Shown: positions 28,229 to 37,531, counted from the stretch's first letter. The stretch: 64,000 nucleotides of DNA from Vibrio sp. CB1-14 (GCF_040412085.2 NZ_CP115920.1:1426001-1490000), one strand, 5' to 3'. Notes: generated by a model not told the origin, from the sequence alone. A program made the numbers and translations.

Positions 28229-29458
28229 TTAGACTTCAAACAGCCAATAGTACCCATATCCTACTATGAGCGCTGGTAGCGCAGAGTAAAAGGTCGCTAC
28301 CAGTGCTGCTTTAGGCGCCAGCGCAATTGCTGGGAACAAAGCATCTCCATCATTAGAAAGTGCATTCGATATCTGTGCAGACATTGGCACAACACCGCCA
28401 AGATATAAGCTGGTCACCAGTATTTGTGGACCACAACCTGGAAGCAAGCCCACGAGCATACCGATCAGCGGCATGTAAACGCCGTATCCTGATAGCGAAC
28501 TCGCCATATCGATCTTGGCGAAGTGAATCGATAATTCGAAAGCGAGAAATGCTACGATCACCCAAGCGCTGACAAAGTGCGTATCTTGCGCTGCTTTTTG
28601 CATTGGGTGTGAGGCAGGGCGTTTGTCATCTTCAGCTACAGCACTTTGATAATCCTTAATCTCTTTGGTAAATGCCCACAGAAACATCATCACGACGGCG
28701 AGCACCGCACCGATCCATTCAATCGTGCCCTCTGGGAGACTGAAAACCGCATTGACGTCAACTTGAAATGACATAGCGAAGGCAATCGCAACGGTTGGGA
28801 CGATGAGCCAAGTCCAAAATAGCCCTTGTAGATTGATTGCTCTGTGCTGCAAAGGGTTCGCTGCGTTTTGCGAGCAACAATCAACGCTTGCTGCCAGACT
28901 ATTGACTATATTACTCATTTTGCTGTCTGGATTAGGTCTTAGGAAGTCGTCGGCGTGAATGCGATTGACGATTAAACCTGTGATGGCTCCGACAACAACG
29001 CCAAGCGCCATCATTCCAAGTCCAACACTTGGCTGACTGGCTATCAATAAGAACGCGGCATCACCCATAGTGGCAGTCAGTACGGCAACAACAGAGCCAA
29101 ACCCCACGCGGCCAGCAACAAACTGGGTGGTGACGATGATGGCGCCTCCACAGCCTGGAAGGACGCCGAGCATTGAAGATATCAATACCTGGTAGGTGGG
29201 TGATTGATGGTAAAGCGCCACCATTCGGTGCTGACTTGACATCATGCGGGCGACTTGGTGGTAGATGACTAAGGTGAAAGCAACATACGTCGATACTGCC
29301 CAAAATGCATCCGCGAGGGCATTCATCGTAACGTCACGCGTTGCGCTTGTGATGAGCAACAGTGTCAGAGCGATCGGGAGAATCAAGCGTTTATACTTAG
29401 GCTTGAATTGGTCAACGCTGAGGCCATTGACGACAGTAGAGTTTGTCATGTGAAGCAT
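28229..29458 (-). CDS. Putative manganese exporter (MneA-like)
   Basis: 409 residues, about ten membrane helices in two pseudo-repeats, each carrying a VLPGCGG / LLPGCGP motif (about residues 96-102 and 345-351). This pattern marks the putative manganese transporter family that includes the Vibrio cholerae Mn exporter MneA. A Cys-rich segment (DCCSQN) lies in the central loop. I start at the ATG at 29458, which has GGTGA five bases upstream; a GTG at 29467 adds three residues. Two Fur boxes lie just upstream and the divergent neighbour is a Mn-dependent enzyme. Metal specificity is by family. Confidence 0.78.
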   Translation of the reverse strand: MLHMTNSTVVNGLSVDQFKPKYKRLILPIALTLLLITSATRDVTMNALADAFWAVSTYVAFTLVIYHQVARMMSSQHRMVALYHQSPTYQVLISSMLGVLPGCGGAIIVTTQFVAGRVGFGSVVAVLTATMGDAAFLLIASQPSVGLGMMALGVVVGAITGLIVNRIHADDFLRPNPDSKMSNIVNSLAASVDCCSQNAANPLQHRAINLQGLFWTWLIVPTVAIAFAMSFQVDVNAVFSLPEGTIEWIGAVLAVVMMFLWAFTKEIKDYQSAVAEDDKRPASHPMQKAAQDTHFVSAWVIVAFLAFELSIHFAKIDMASSLSGYGVYMPLIGMLVGLLPGCGPQILVTSLYLGGVVPMSAQISNALSNDGDALFPAIALAPKAALVATFYSALPALIVGYGYYWLFEV

Positions 29459-29475
29459 AACTTTCACCGATAGTA

Positions 29476-29521
29476 AATGCGAATTATTCTCAATAGTATG
29501 CTGATGATAGTAATTCTCAAT
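29476..29521. promoter_or_regulatory. Two tandem Fur boxes
   Basis: AATGCGAATTATTCTCAAT (29476-29494) and GATGATAGTAATTCTCAAT (29503-29521) match the Vibrio Fur consensus AATGANAATNATTNTCATT at 17 and 16 of 19 positions (N counted). Centres are 27 bp apart. The first ends 17 bases before the Mn exporter ATG, placing Fur over its promoter and leader. Confidence 0.75.
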
Positions 29522-29678
29522 GGCATTTGTGTATTTTATTTACCTTCTATGAAGGGGAAAGAATCCCGCTAATCGCACATCAACCGATGACAAATCGAGA
29601 AAATCAGGTAAAGTATCGCCCCTGTGAGAGTAATACAGGCGAACTCGCCTGAATGATCAGAATTAGTTAGGAAGCAAA

Positions 29679-30584
29679 ATGATTTTAGTTGTCGGTCATA
29701 AAAACCCAGATAGTGATAGCATTTGTGGTGCACTTGTTGCCGCAGAACTTCTAAAGGCTCGTGGTCTTGAAGCGACGCCAGTTCGTCAAGGCGAGATTAA
29801 CCGTGAGACGCAACACATTCTTGCAACAGCAGGCGTTGACCAACCAGAACTACGCACAAGCGTTGCTGGTGAAAAAGTTTGGCTAGTAGACTACACAGAT
29901 CTAGCGCAAGCACCAGACGATATCAACGAAGCAGAAATCCTAGGTATTGTTGACCACCACCGTCTAGGTGATGTGATGACAGTAAACCCTCTTGAAGCTT
30001 GGATCTGGCCTGTAGGTTGTACTTGTACCATCCTATTTAACCTATTCAAGATGGAGCAAGCAGAAATCACTCGCCCACTAGCGGTTCTAATGATGTCTGC
30101 AATCCTATCTGACACAGTAGGCTTCGCATCTCCAACTTGTACTCAAAAAGACAAAGATGCGGTTCTAGAGCTAGCACAAATCGCTGGTGTTGAAGATCTA
30201 GACGCGTTCATCAAAGATCTACTGATCGCTAAAACAAACATTGAAGGTCTATCTGCTGCTGAACTAGTAGAAAAAGATCTTAAAGCGTACCCATTCAATG
30301 GTCGTGATGTGGTTGTTGGTCAGGTTGAGCTTGCGACACTTGAGCAAGTTGATGGCATGATCGAAGCACTAGAAGCTGACCTAGCTCGCCGCTGCGAAGA
30401 AGAAGGTCTGGCTTTCGCTGCAGTGATGCTAACTGACATCACAACCGCTCAAACTCGTCTAATCTCCAAAGGTGAATGGGCTGAGAAACTGATTAAGCAT
30501 GAGAAAGACGGCATGCTTATGATGGAAAATACACTAAGCCGTAAGAAGCAAGGCTGGCCTTGGCTGCAAAACGAGCTAGTGTAA
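29679..30584 (+). CDS. ppaC: Manganese-dependent inorganic pyrophosphatase
   Basis: 301-residue class II (DHH family) pyrophosphatase. Metal motifs: GHKNPDSDS (residues 6-14), VDYTD (about 70-74), IVDHHRLGD (about 92-100). C-terminal DHHA2 domain with RKKQGWP (about 289-295) for substrate phosphate. Hydrolyses pyrophosphate with Mn as cofactor. The AGGAAG ribosome site is well spaced. Codon use is strongly biased to preferred codons, suggesting high expression. Divergent from the Mn exporter. Confidence 0.96.
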   Translation: MILVVGHKNPDSDSICGALVAAELLKARGLEATPVRQGEINRETQHILATAGVDQPELRTSVAGEKVWLVDYTDLAQAPDDINEAEILGIVDHHRLGDVMTVNPLEAWIWPVGCTCTILFNLFKMEQAEITRPLAVLMMSAILSDTVGFASPTCTQKDKDAVLELAQIAGVEDLDAFIKDLLIAKTNIEGLSAAELVEKDLKAYPFNGRDVVVGQVELATLEQVDGMIEALEADLARRCEEEGLAFAAVMLTDITTAQTRLISKGEWAEKLIKHEKDGMLMMENTLSRKKQGWPWLQNELV

Positions 30585-30602
30585 CTTTTCACTAAGTCTT
30601 AC

Positions 30603-30649
30603 AAAGCCCTAGTTACCGTGACTAAACGTCATAGGTGCTGGGGCTTTTT
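30603..30649 (+). terminator. Terminator after ppaC
   Basis: AAAGCCCTAG and CTGGGGCTTT pair (one G-T) across a 25-base loop, with TTTT following. Confidence 0.7.
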
Positions 30650-30714
30650 AATTCCGCTATTCTAAAGTTAAACTTAACCTTTAGAGCTACAAATAATCAA
30701 AAAGGTGCGCTGCA

Positions 30715-31101
30715 ATGGCATTAGAACAACATCAAATTGATGAGATTTCTCGTTACGATGAAGAGAAGAGACTGAAGTACAGTGTAAAAACCATGGTGCA
30801 AGAACGTCAAATCTGGATCCTGACTGACGAACACGGCTGCGTGATGCTCAACACAGAAGATGAAGATTGCGTGCCTGTATGGCCGAATCAAGAGTTTGCG
30901 GAGCAATGGGCGACGGGCGAATGGGATAACTGCAAAGCCGAAGCGATTTCACTGAACAAGTGGCACAGTCGCTGGACGTATGGCTTAGAAGACGATGAGC
31001 TTGCCGTGGTTGTATTTCCGAATCAAAACGAGGAAGGCGTGGTGCTATTCCCAGACGAGTTTGACTTTGAGTTAAAAAAACAGGCGAGTAAAACGCGCTG
31101 A
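30715..31101 (+). CDS. DUF2750 domain protein
   Basis: 128 residues with the DUF2750 layout: RQIWILTDEHGCVMLNTEDED, VPVWPNQEFAEQWA, then KWHSRWTYGLEDDELAVVVFP. Acidic cytosolic protein with no catalytic motif. AAGGTG precedes the ATG. Function unknown; family members are common in marine gamma-proteobacteria. Confidence 0.85.
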   Translation: MALEQHQIDEISRYDEEKRLKYSVKTMVQERQIWILTDEHGCVMLNTEDEDCVPVWPNQEFAEQWATGEWDNCKAEAISLNKWHSRWTYGLEDDELAVVVFPNQNEEGVVLFPDEFDFELKKQASKTR

Positions 31102-31202
31102 AAACTGGCACCAATAAAGCGTAATCAGGCACTTCACACAGTAGGCAGAAAAACAAACATAAGGTAGACTTATCATCCCTTTACTTCTGCTTACTGTTTG
31201 TT

Positions 31203-31736
31203 ATGTCGCGACTTTTTTTACTTATCTCTAGTTTAGTATTTACTTCCTTTAGTCATGCTTCCAACAAAGAAGCGTGGGACACGTTCAGCGACATTGGGGC
31301 TTATGGCCTTGTGGGACTGGCCGCAGCAATGCCCGCCTATCAAAAAGATTGGGAAGGGGTTTGGCAAGCTGGCCTGAGTATCGGTTCCGCTTCTGCGATT
31401 GGTCTGATTGGCAAACATACCATTGACGCGCCGCGTCCAGACGGCAGCGACAACAAAAGCTTCCCTTCGAATCACACCGCGAACGCCTTCGCATCCGCAA
31501 CAACCCTTTATATCCGTCAAGGATGGCAAGTCGGTCTGCCTGCCTATGGTATGGCAGCCATGGTAGGGGTAGGACGCGTGCAAGCAGACAAACACTATTG
31601 GCGAGACGTAGCGGCGGGTGCTGCCCTTGGCGTTTTGACGGGCTGGGTATTCACCGACAAGTTAGATGAAAACCTTCAGGTGATTCCTTATGCAAGCTCG
31701 CGTTCGGCAGGAGTGTCATTGACGTACGTTTGGTAA
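31203..31736 (+). CDS. PAP2-family phosphatase
   Basis: 177 residues with an N-terminal signal peptide (MSRLFLLISSLVFTSFSHA). Phosphatase motifs: C1 K-HTIDAP-RP, C2 PSNH (Asn for the usual Gly in PSGH), C3 GR-VQADK-H-YWR-D. The catalytic His of C2 and C3 and Asp of C3 are present. Likely a periplasmic or membrane-associated lipid or sugar phosphatase; substrate not determined. Only weak internal helices are present, fewer than in six-helix members. Confidence 0.85.
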   Translation: MSRLFLLISSLVFTSFSHASNKEAWDTFSDIGAYGLVGLAAAMPAYQKDWEGVWQAGLSIGSASAIGLIGKHTIDAPRPDGSDNKSFPSNHTANAFASATTLYIRQGWQVGLPAYGMAAMVGVGRVQADKHYWRDVAAGAALGVLTGWVFTDKLDENLQVIPYASSRSAGVSLTYVW

Positions 31737-31762
31737 CACTGCACTGTGATAGCAGCCAATAA

Positions 31763-31785
31763 AAAGCCCAGCATTGCTGGGCTTT
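31763..31785. terminator. Bidirectional terminator
   Basis: AAAGCCCAGCA/TGCTGGGCTTT stem between convergent PAP2 and yciU genes, with A and T flanks on both sides. Confidence 0.88.
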
Positions 31786-31803
31786 AAGCGATGTGTGGTA
31801 GCG

Positions 31804-32121
31804 TTAGTCACGCTTCCAAAGAATATGGCAGAACTTATTGTCAGGATCACGGCTTACGAGCAAGCGCGCAAACACATCATCTAAGACATCGTTTTCTTCG
31901 TTCACAAGACCAATGCGGACTTCTGCATAGCTCTCATCAACGTCAAAGCCAACGTGCTCCACCCAATCTGCGCCAGTTTCAACAATCTCCGCTGCACCGC
32001 GGTCATCGAATTGCGCAGTGAAAAGGATAACGTCGGCTGCTTCCAGATTATCTGGTGCCATCTCTAGGAAGATATCGTATGCCGCTTCAATCACGTCATC
32101 GTATGAAATCAGTTCTGACAT
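31804..32121 (-). CDS. yciU: YciU/HI1450-type acidic DNA-mimic family protein
   Basis: 105 residues, very acidic (about one quarter Asp and Glu). Matches DUF440/HI1450, whose structure resembles double-stranded DNA mimics, with the conserved core TAQFDDRGAAE and WVEHVGFDVDESYAEV. Presumed to bind a DNA-binding protein. It follows efpL by three bases on the same strand, so the two are co-transcribed. Confidence 0.88.
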   Translation of the reverse strand: MSELISYDDVIEAAYDIFLEMAPDNLEAADVILFTAQFDDRGAAEIVETGADWVEHVGFDVDESYAEVRIGLVNEENDVLDDVFARLLVSRDPDNKFCHILWKRD

Positions 32122-32124
32122 AAC

Positions 32125-32691
32125 TTACGCTCGGTTCATGTATTTGCGTTCTGCAGTGTTGATCACTACGCGGTCACCCTGTGCGATGTACTCAGGTACT
32201 TGCACTGTCAGGCCTGTTGATAGACGAGCTGGCTTAGTTCGAGCAGACGCTGAAGCGCCTTTGATTGAAGGGTCAGTTTCTTCGATCACTAGCTCAACAG
32301 ACGATGGTAGCTCAAGGCCAACCGCACTGCCGTTCACTAGGATAACTTGAACACCTTGTGTGTCTTCGTTGATGAACAGCAGGTCATCTTCGATGTCATC
32401 GTGCTTGAACGTGAACTGGCTGTAGTCTTCGTTATCCATGAAGATGTACTCATCACCATCAACGTAAGAGAAAGTCACGTTGCGCTTGTTCATTTCTACC
32501 GTTTCAAGCGTGTCATCTGATTTGAAACGCTCATCAACTCTAGAGCCTGTTGCCAAATCCGTACAACGTAGCTTGTAGATCTTTGCGCCGCCACGGCCAC
32601 CAGGAGTGGTGACTTCGATATCTTTGATTAGCAACGTTTTGCCATTTGACTCAATCGCAAAACCTTTTTTAAGCTCACTTGCCTTAGGCAT
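32125..32691 (-). CDS. efpL: Elongation factor P-like protein EfpL (YeiP)
   Basis: 188 residues, three EF-P-like domains. The domain I loop reads TTPGGRGGAKIY, with Arg33 at the tip where canonical EF-P has a modified Lys, which marks the EfpL/YeiP subfamily that relieves ribosome stalling without lysylation. C-terminal conserved GASASARTKPA and VQVPEYIAQGDRVVI. Acts on ribosomes stalled at proline and other difficult motifs. Confidence 0.93.
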   Translation of the reverse strand: MPKASELKKGFAIESNGKTLLIKDIEVTTPGGRGGAKIYKLRCTDLATGSRVDERFKSDDTLETVEMNKRNVTFSYVDGDEYIFMDNEDYSQFTFKHDDIEDDLLFINEDTQGVQVILVNGSAVGLELPSSVELVIEETDPSIKGASASARTKPARLSTGLTVQVPEYIAQGDRVVINTAERKYMNRA

Positions 32692-32791
32692 GGAATATTT
32701 CCTTCGTTTTTTTGTTTAGACAGTCAATTATACGTTCGAAATCTAGGTTTGCTCAAGAAGGGAATGACGTCTCAAGCACGACAATTCAACG

Positions 32792-33631
32792 TTGAATCCC
32801 AAAATCGGCAATCGTAGAATAGGGGAACAATCAAATCGACCAAGTAACGACGTGCAAACCCAAGTATCAACCCAATCGCTAATTCACTATGCCATTCCAC
32901 AGCCAAGCTATATACCAGTCATTGAAGACCTAATAGCGTGCCTAAAATCGGGACTGAAAGAGAGCCTGCATAGCGTTTATGTCTATGGGTCCGTGGCGAA
33001 TGGCACCGCGATACCAAACGTATCGAACCTTGATGTGGTGTTGATCACTCATGCGCCTTTCTCGGCGAGCCAAAAGGCATTGTTTAACTCGATTAATTGG
33101 CGGTTTCAAAAAGACTTTCCTTTTGTAAAAGGGCTGGCCATTCGTACTGCTCTAGTGAGTGAAGTGGCGTCACTTTCGGCTCTGTTTACTTGGGGTTTTT
33201 TACTCAAGCAGTGCTGCACCAACGTGTACGGTGAGGATTTGTCAGAGTGCTTTGGTGATTACGTGCCGAGCTGGGAAATTGCCAAGCAGTGGAATATGGA
33301 TATCGAGCAAAGCGCTGCATTGCTTAGAAAAGAAGTTGCTTTGGCTGAAGATGCGCAGTCGCAAGCCGATGCTCAGCGCAGGTTAGCGAAAAAGCTACTC
33401 AGAGCAGCCTACGGTTTGGTGCTTCATAGAACCAAGCGCTGGTTAGATGATCCTCTAGAAAGTGGTAGGGCATTTCTCGAGTTCTACCCACAGCGCGAGC
33501 AAACCGTTGAGCGCCTCGGTATTTTGCTTGGCGGACGGGTAATACCAAAACGCTCAGTTGTTGGCCTTGTGGATGACTTCGCTCCCTGGCTTGTCAAAGA
33601 GTATCAGAAGACCGAGTTTAAGATTGGTTGA
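32792..33631 (+). CDS. Nucleotidyltransferase-fold protein
   Basis: 279 residues. The fold signature YVYGSVANGTAIPNVSNLD lies at about 63-81, but the usual S-D-x-D metal pair reads S-N-L-D, so one catalytic Asp is missing. C-terminal half is helical with many Lys and Arg, resembling substrate-binding domains of aminoglycoside or HEPN-type partners. Start uncertain: the frame opens with TTG at 32792 without a ribosome site; GTG 32852 is an alternative. A 52-residue ORF starts immediately at its stop. Function unknown. Confidence 0.6.
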   Translation: MNPKIGNRRIGEQSNRPSNDVQTQVSTQSLIHYAIPQPSYIPVIEDLIACLKSGLKESLHSVYVYGSVANGTAIPNVSNLDVVLITHAPFSASQKALFNSINWRFQKDFPFVKGLAIRTALVSEVASLSALFTWGFLLKQCCTNVYGEDLSECFGDYVPSWEIAKQWNMDIEQSAALLRKEVALAEDAQSQADAQRRLAKKLLRAAYGLVLHRTKRWLDDPLESGRAFLEFYPQREQTVERLGILLGGRVIPKRSVVGLVDDFAPWLVKEYQKTEFKIG

Positions 33632-33790
33632 ATGAGCACTATCATTTGGATAAATGTATCGGAAGACAATAAAGTTTGTCACTTCTGCTCTGTCAGTTCA
33701 CTTGGCAGAGATTTATGTGAACCGGCTATAGCAAACACGCCTTTGCCCCAAACTTTCTCAGAACTTCCGAACGGAACACCTGACCTGTAG
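33632..33790 (+). CDS. Small ORF coupled to the nucleotidyltransferase gene, 52 residues
   Basis: ATG follows the TGA of the upstream gene with no gap, a layout for translational re-initiation. The peptide has a CHFC pair (residues 16-19) and a third Cys at 29, which could bind zinc. No family recognised. It may be a real partner protein or the remnant of a longer one; composition is normal for the region up to 33.8 kb. Confidence 0.4.
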   Translation: MSTIIWINVSEDNKVCHFCSVSSLGRDLCEPAIANTPLPQTFSELPNGTPDL

Positions 33791-33890
33791 AAACGTTAAC
33801 CTAATCAGTACTATCCATAAGCTCTCTGCTATATTTGCAATGTACGTTACGGTGTCTGCTGTTATGTCTATCCACCTGAGTGGAGTTATC

Positions 33891-34958
33891 ATGAAAAAAA
33901 TCATTCTATTAGTAAGTGTTTTATTAGTTTCTTTCATAGTGTTTGTCATAGGGCCAAAAACAATACTGTTGCTTTTAAATTACCCAATGCACGATTTTGG
34001 CGATAAAAAAATAACTGATGCACCAAATTACGCACTTGAAAGTGATTGGGAGTTATATGGACAAGAGCCTACTCAAGATTTAGGGGTCGATGTGTTTTTT
34101 ATTCACCCAACAGGATATTTTAGAAGTGAGCATTGGAATAGCCCTTTACTAGAAATGAGTGCTGCTAGTCATAATAGAAGTTGGATGATGGCTAATATGG
34201 CTGTTGTTTTTAGTGACTTTTCTGTATATGCACCAAAATATAGAGAAGCATCAATTTACGCTTTTTTTGATGTGGAAGGCCAGAATGGCCAATCTGCCCT
34301 AAACCTTGCATATAGTGATGTAAAAGCTGCCTTTTATGCTTTTCTTGAGAAAACTAACGGTAGGCCATTTATTATCGCAGGGCACAGTCAGGGATCAGCG
34401 CACGGCATTAGATTATTAAAAGAAATTGAAAAAAGTTCCTATTCTTCTCGACTAGTTGCAGCCTATTTTCCTGGTGGCATACAAGCATCGATGGTCACAG
34501 AGTTGATTACTCCCCTTTGCTCTAAAAGTACAGAAACCAGCTGCTACGTTGCATGGTCAACTTATGGGGCTGACTATAAGCCAAATGATGACGAATTAAG
34601 GGATCCGTTCGTTTGTGTTAACCCTATTTCTTGGATTATTGATGGTAGTGCAGAAAAAGAAGAACATCTAGGTATGGTTACTGAGGTTGGCCAAGTTAGT
34701 TTTAAGGTCATGGGTGATGATCGAGTTCCCGACTATACCTTTACTCAACTATCACCTCCAATATCAAAGTATACGGATGCAGATTGTGATCAAGGAGTAC
34801 TTCGAGTCCATATACCTAATCCTGAAAGTTATAAAGTATTTAGTGATAATGACTATCACAATTACGATTACTCTCTTTTTCATATGGATGTCAGAGAGAA
34901 TGCTCGGTTAAGGGCGGAGCAATATCATGAAGATTTTAATAGTAAGGCGCGTAATTAA
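33891..34958 (+). CDS. DUF3089 alpha/beta-hydrolase-like protein (AT-rich)
   Basis: 355 residues. N-terminal signal anchor (KKIILLVSVLLVSFIVFVIG), then a hydrolase fold with nucleophile elbow GHSQG (Ser166), VDVFFIHPTGYF near residue 68 and a late DYHNYDYSLFH motif supplying the catalytic His. Family DUF3089. The gene is strikingly AT-rich with many ATA, AGA and TTA codons unlike its neighbours, a sign of acquisition from elsewhere. The ATG at 33891 has GGAG upstream; the longer frame from 33840 is not needed. Confidence 0.82.
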   Translation: MKKIILLVSVLLVSFIVFVIGPKTILLLLNYPMHDFGDKKITDAPNYALESDWELYGQEPTQDLGVDVFFIHPTGYFRSEHWNSPLLEMSAASHNRSWMMANMAVVFSDFSVYAPKYREASIYAFFDVEGQNGQSALNLAYSDVKAAFYAFLEKTNGRPFIIAGHSQGSAHGIRLLKEIEKSSYSSRLVAAYFPGGIQASMVTELITPLCSKSTETSCYVAWSTYGADYKPNDDELRDPFVCVNPISWIIDGSAEKEEHLGMVTEVGQVSFKVMGDDRVPDYTFTQLSPPISKYTDADCDQGVLRVHIPNPESYKVFSDNDYHNYDYSLFHMDVRENARLRAEQYHEDFNSKARN

Positions 34959-35143
34959 AAATGCATAACAAGAGGATATGTCAGATTTATTTCGATATCC
35001 CAAACAAATTTTTGTCCAAAACTGTTTCAGAAAGTGGTCAAATTCTAGCTTTTTATAGCCCAATAATTGCTTGAAAAGGCGCGTTTCCGATCAAAGTTTG
35101 TTGTCCTCCGACAAAATGCTATTGTTTGAACAAAACCTAGCAG

Positions 35144-37531
35144 TTAGAACAGCCCCATTTGTGGTGCACTCAAATCATCGAAGTTCATGCCAATAAACGG
35201 CAAGATAGCCTCCGCAACTGGCCTTAACTGCTTATCAATGTAGTGTTGATAGTCGATGGGTGAGCGTTGATACTCTTTTGGTTCAGGCCCATTAACAGTT
35301 ATCACGTACTCGATGCGCCCGCGATTTTGATATTGTAACGAGCGTCCTAATTGTTGGTTGATATCATCCGCCATTCTAGCTGCTCGTACTTGTGGCGGAA
35401 CATTCTTTTGATACTCGTGCAGCTTTCTACGTAGTCTTTTCTTATACACCAGTTGCGTATCATATTCACCCCGTAGCGTCGACTCAACAAACTCTCGAAC
35501 ATAGTCAGCAGGATCTTGATGGTTAAACACCATCATATAAAGTGTTTGCTGAAACGCCTGTGACAGCGCCGTCCAATCGGTACGCGCACTTTCCAATCCT
35601 TTAAAGATGAGGCGTGCATTATCACCTTCACCGATTAGGCCTGCGTAGCGTTTTTTAGAGCCAGTTTCTGAGCCGCGTATGGTTGGCATTAAAAATCGTT
35701 GATAATGTGTTTCGTACTCTAGCTCTAAGATCGAAGTTAGGTTGTACTCTTGCTCGAGATGCTCAGTCCACCAATGGTTGATCGCCTCAACCAGTTCGTT
35801 GCCGACTTTATCTGCTTCTTCTGGTGAAAAGGCAGCGTTTAATGACACGAAAGTAGAGTCCGTATCACCATAAATTACCTGATAGCCTTTCTCTTCAATC
35901 AGTTTTTTGGTGGTCTTCATGATTTCGTGTCCACGCATCGTGATGGAAGAGGCTAGCCTTGTATCGAAAAAACGACAACCCGATGAGCCAAGCACGCCAT
36001 AGAATGAGTTCATGATGATTTTAATGGCCTGGGAAAACGCCTTTTCATTGTTGATTTTTGCGACATCACGCGCCTTCCACAATTCTTGAATTAAATTTGG
36101 AAGAAAATGCTGCATTCTATGGAACTGACCTCCTCTAAATCCTGCGACGGCTTGGTCGTCATCTTTGCCGATTTCAAGCTTCAGGCCTTCTATTAAGCCC
36201 ATTGGATCAATCAAAAATGAGCGGATAATCGAAGGGTATAGGCTCTTAAAGTCGAGAACCAAGACAGAATCATACAGGCCGGGAATAGAATCCATCACAT
36301 AGCCGCCAGGGCTTGCCACCCAGTTCTCAGGATGCAAATTAGGAGCTGCGTAGTGAGCGCGGTGCAATCTAGGTAAGTAAAGATTGGTAAAAGCTGCCAC
36401 TGAGCCCCCGACGCGGTCGAGTTCCACTCCCGTCAACTTGGTACGTTCAATGACAAACTGTAGCAGGTGGGTGTGCTCAAAAATACGGTTCACCAGCACG
36501 CAGTCTTGTAAGTTGTACTTGGCAAGTGAGGGCTTGTCTTTGCGGAACATGGCGTTGATTTCATCCATGCGATCATGCACGTTGTGGATGGCTTTACCTT
36601 CTCCGAGCAGTTCTTGAGACACAGACTCAAGCGACCAAGAACGAAAGTTATAGGTCGCGGTTTTAAGGGTATCTATCCCATCTAACACCACCCTACCTGG
36701 CATAGTGATAAAGCTTTGCTGGCTAGAGGGCAGAGTGCGGAAGTAGATTTTTTGTGTATTGCGTCCAAGTGAGAGTACAACGTTATTGAACTCAGCTCGC
36801 TTGTTGAGCAATTTGAAGTCGAAATCGATAACGCTCCAACCGACAACCACATCGGGGTCAAACGTTTGAAACCAATCATTGAGCGCAAGCAGCAGCGATT
36901 TCTCGTCATTAACCCATAGGGTAGGCGTTTCACACGCTTGTGGTTCGCCAATCATAATAACGCGGCTGTCGCTTGGACTATCAAGACCGATGGAATAGAG
37001 CACGCCCTTTTCCGAGCATTCAATGTCGAGTGACACGACTTTGAGCTCTGGTTGGTAATCGTGAGCCTTACATTTAGCTTCTGTTATACGTAGGAATTGG
37101 TTCGGCCGACCTGGATTGATGGTTTCTGCACGTCCTGATACCGCTAAGCTGCCCTGAATATAGCGTTCCATCAAAAAGCGGTCTGCCAGTTTAATGTCGG
37201 CTTCCAGTACGAGAATATCTGCCGCTATCAGTTTTTCATTCAACTGGCGAGCGGCGGCGATAGAATCGCTGTATACCGCTATCAGGTCTTTGCCGTCAAA
37301 GCTCGACATCTCTATTTGCTTGAAATTGACGGTGAGCCTTGCATCGTGCGCTACGTTTTGAACATGGCCTCTGTCATCATTTGGTACGAAAAAGACGGGT
37401 TTTTGTCCTTCGATGAGAATCTGCGCGGGCCCTTGAGGTGTGGATAGCCACAATTCTATTTGCGAGCCAAAGCGAGTATCTCTGGCTTGGCGGGTTAATA
37501 AAAAACCTTGATGAATGTCCAAATGAAGCAA
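35144..37531 (-). CDS. polB: DNA polymerase II
   Basis: 795-residue family-B polymerase. Exonuclease motif LDIECSEKG (about 165), then palm motifs LDFKSLYPSIIRSF (about 420) and YGDTDSTFV (about 550), and KKRYAGL (about 630). Damage-tolerant polymerase. Starts: TTG at 37531 or TTG at 37522; the E. coli alignment begins near GFLLTRQARD, so the exact start is open. No obvious LexA box (CTG-N10-CAG) was found upstream although E. coli polB is SOS-induced. Confidence 0.93.
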   Translation of the reverse strand: MLHLDIHQGFLLTRQARDTRFGSQIELWLSTPQGPAQILIEGQKPVFFVPNDDRGHVQNVAHDARLTVNFKQIEMSSFDGKDLIAVYSDSIAAARQLNEKLIAADILVLEADIKLADRFLMERYIQGSLAVSGRAETINPGRPNQFLRITEAKCKAHDYQPELKVVSLDIECSEKGVLYSIGLDSPSDSRVIMIGEPQACETPTLWVNDEKSLLLALNDWFQTFDPDVVVGWSVIDFDFKLLNKRAEFNNVVLSLGRNTQKIYFRTLPSSQQSFITMPGRVVLDGIDTLKTATYNFRSWSLESVSQELLGEGKAIHNVHDRMDEINAMFRKDKPSLAKYNLQDCVLVNRIFEHTHLLQFVIERTKLTGVELDRVGGSVAAFTNLYLPRLHRAHYAAPNLHPENWVASPGGYVMDSIPGLYDSVLVLDFKSLYPSIIRSFLIDPMGLIEGLKLEIGKDDDQAVAGFRGGQFHRMQHFLPNLIQELWKARDVAKINNEKAFSQAIKIIMNSFYGVLGSSGCRFFDTRLASSITMRGHEIMKTTKKLIEEKGYQVIYGDTDSTFVSLNAAFSPEEADKVGNELVEAINHWWTEHLEQEYNLTSILELEYETHYQRFLMPTIRGSETGSKKRYAGLIGEGDNARLIFKGLESARTDWTALSQAFQQTLYMMVFNHQDPADYVREFVESTLRGEYDTQLVYKKRLRRKLHEYQKNVPPQVRAARMADDINQQLGRSLQYQNRGRIEYVITVNGPEPKEYQRSPIDYQHYIDKQLRPVAEAILPFIGMNFDDLSAPQMGLF

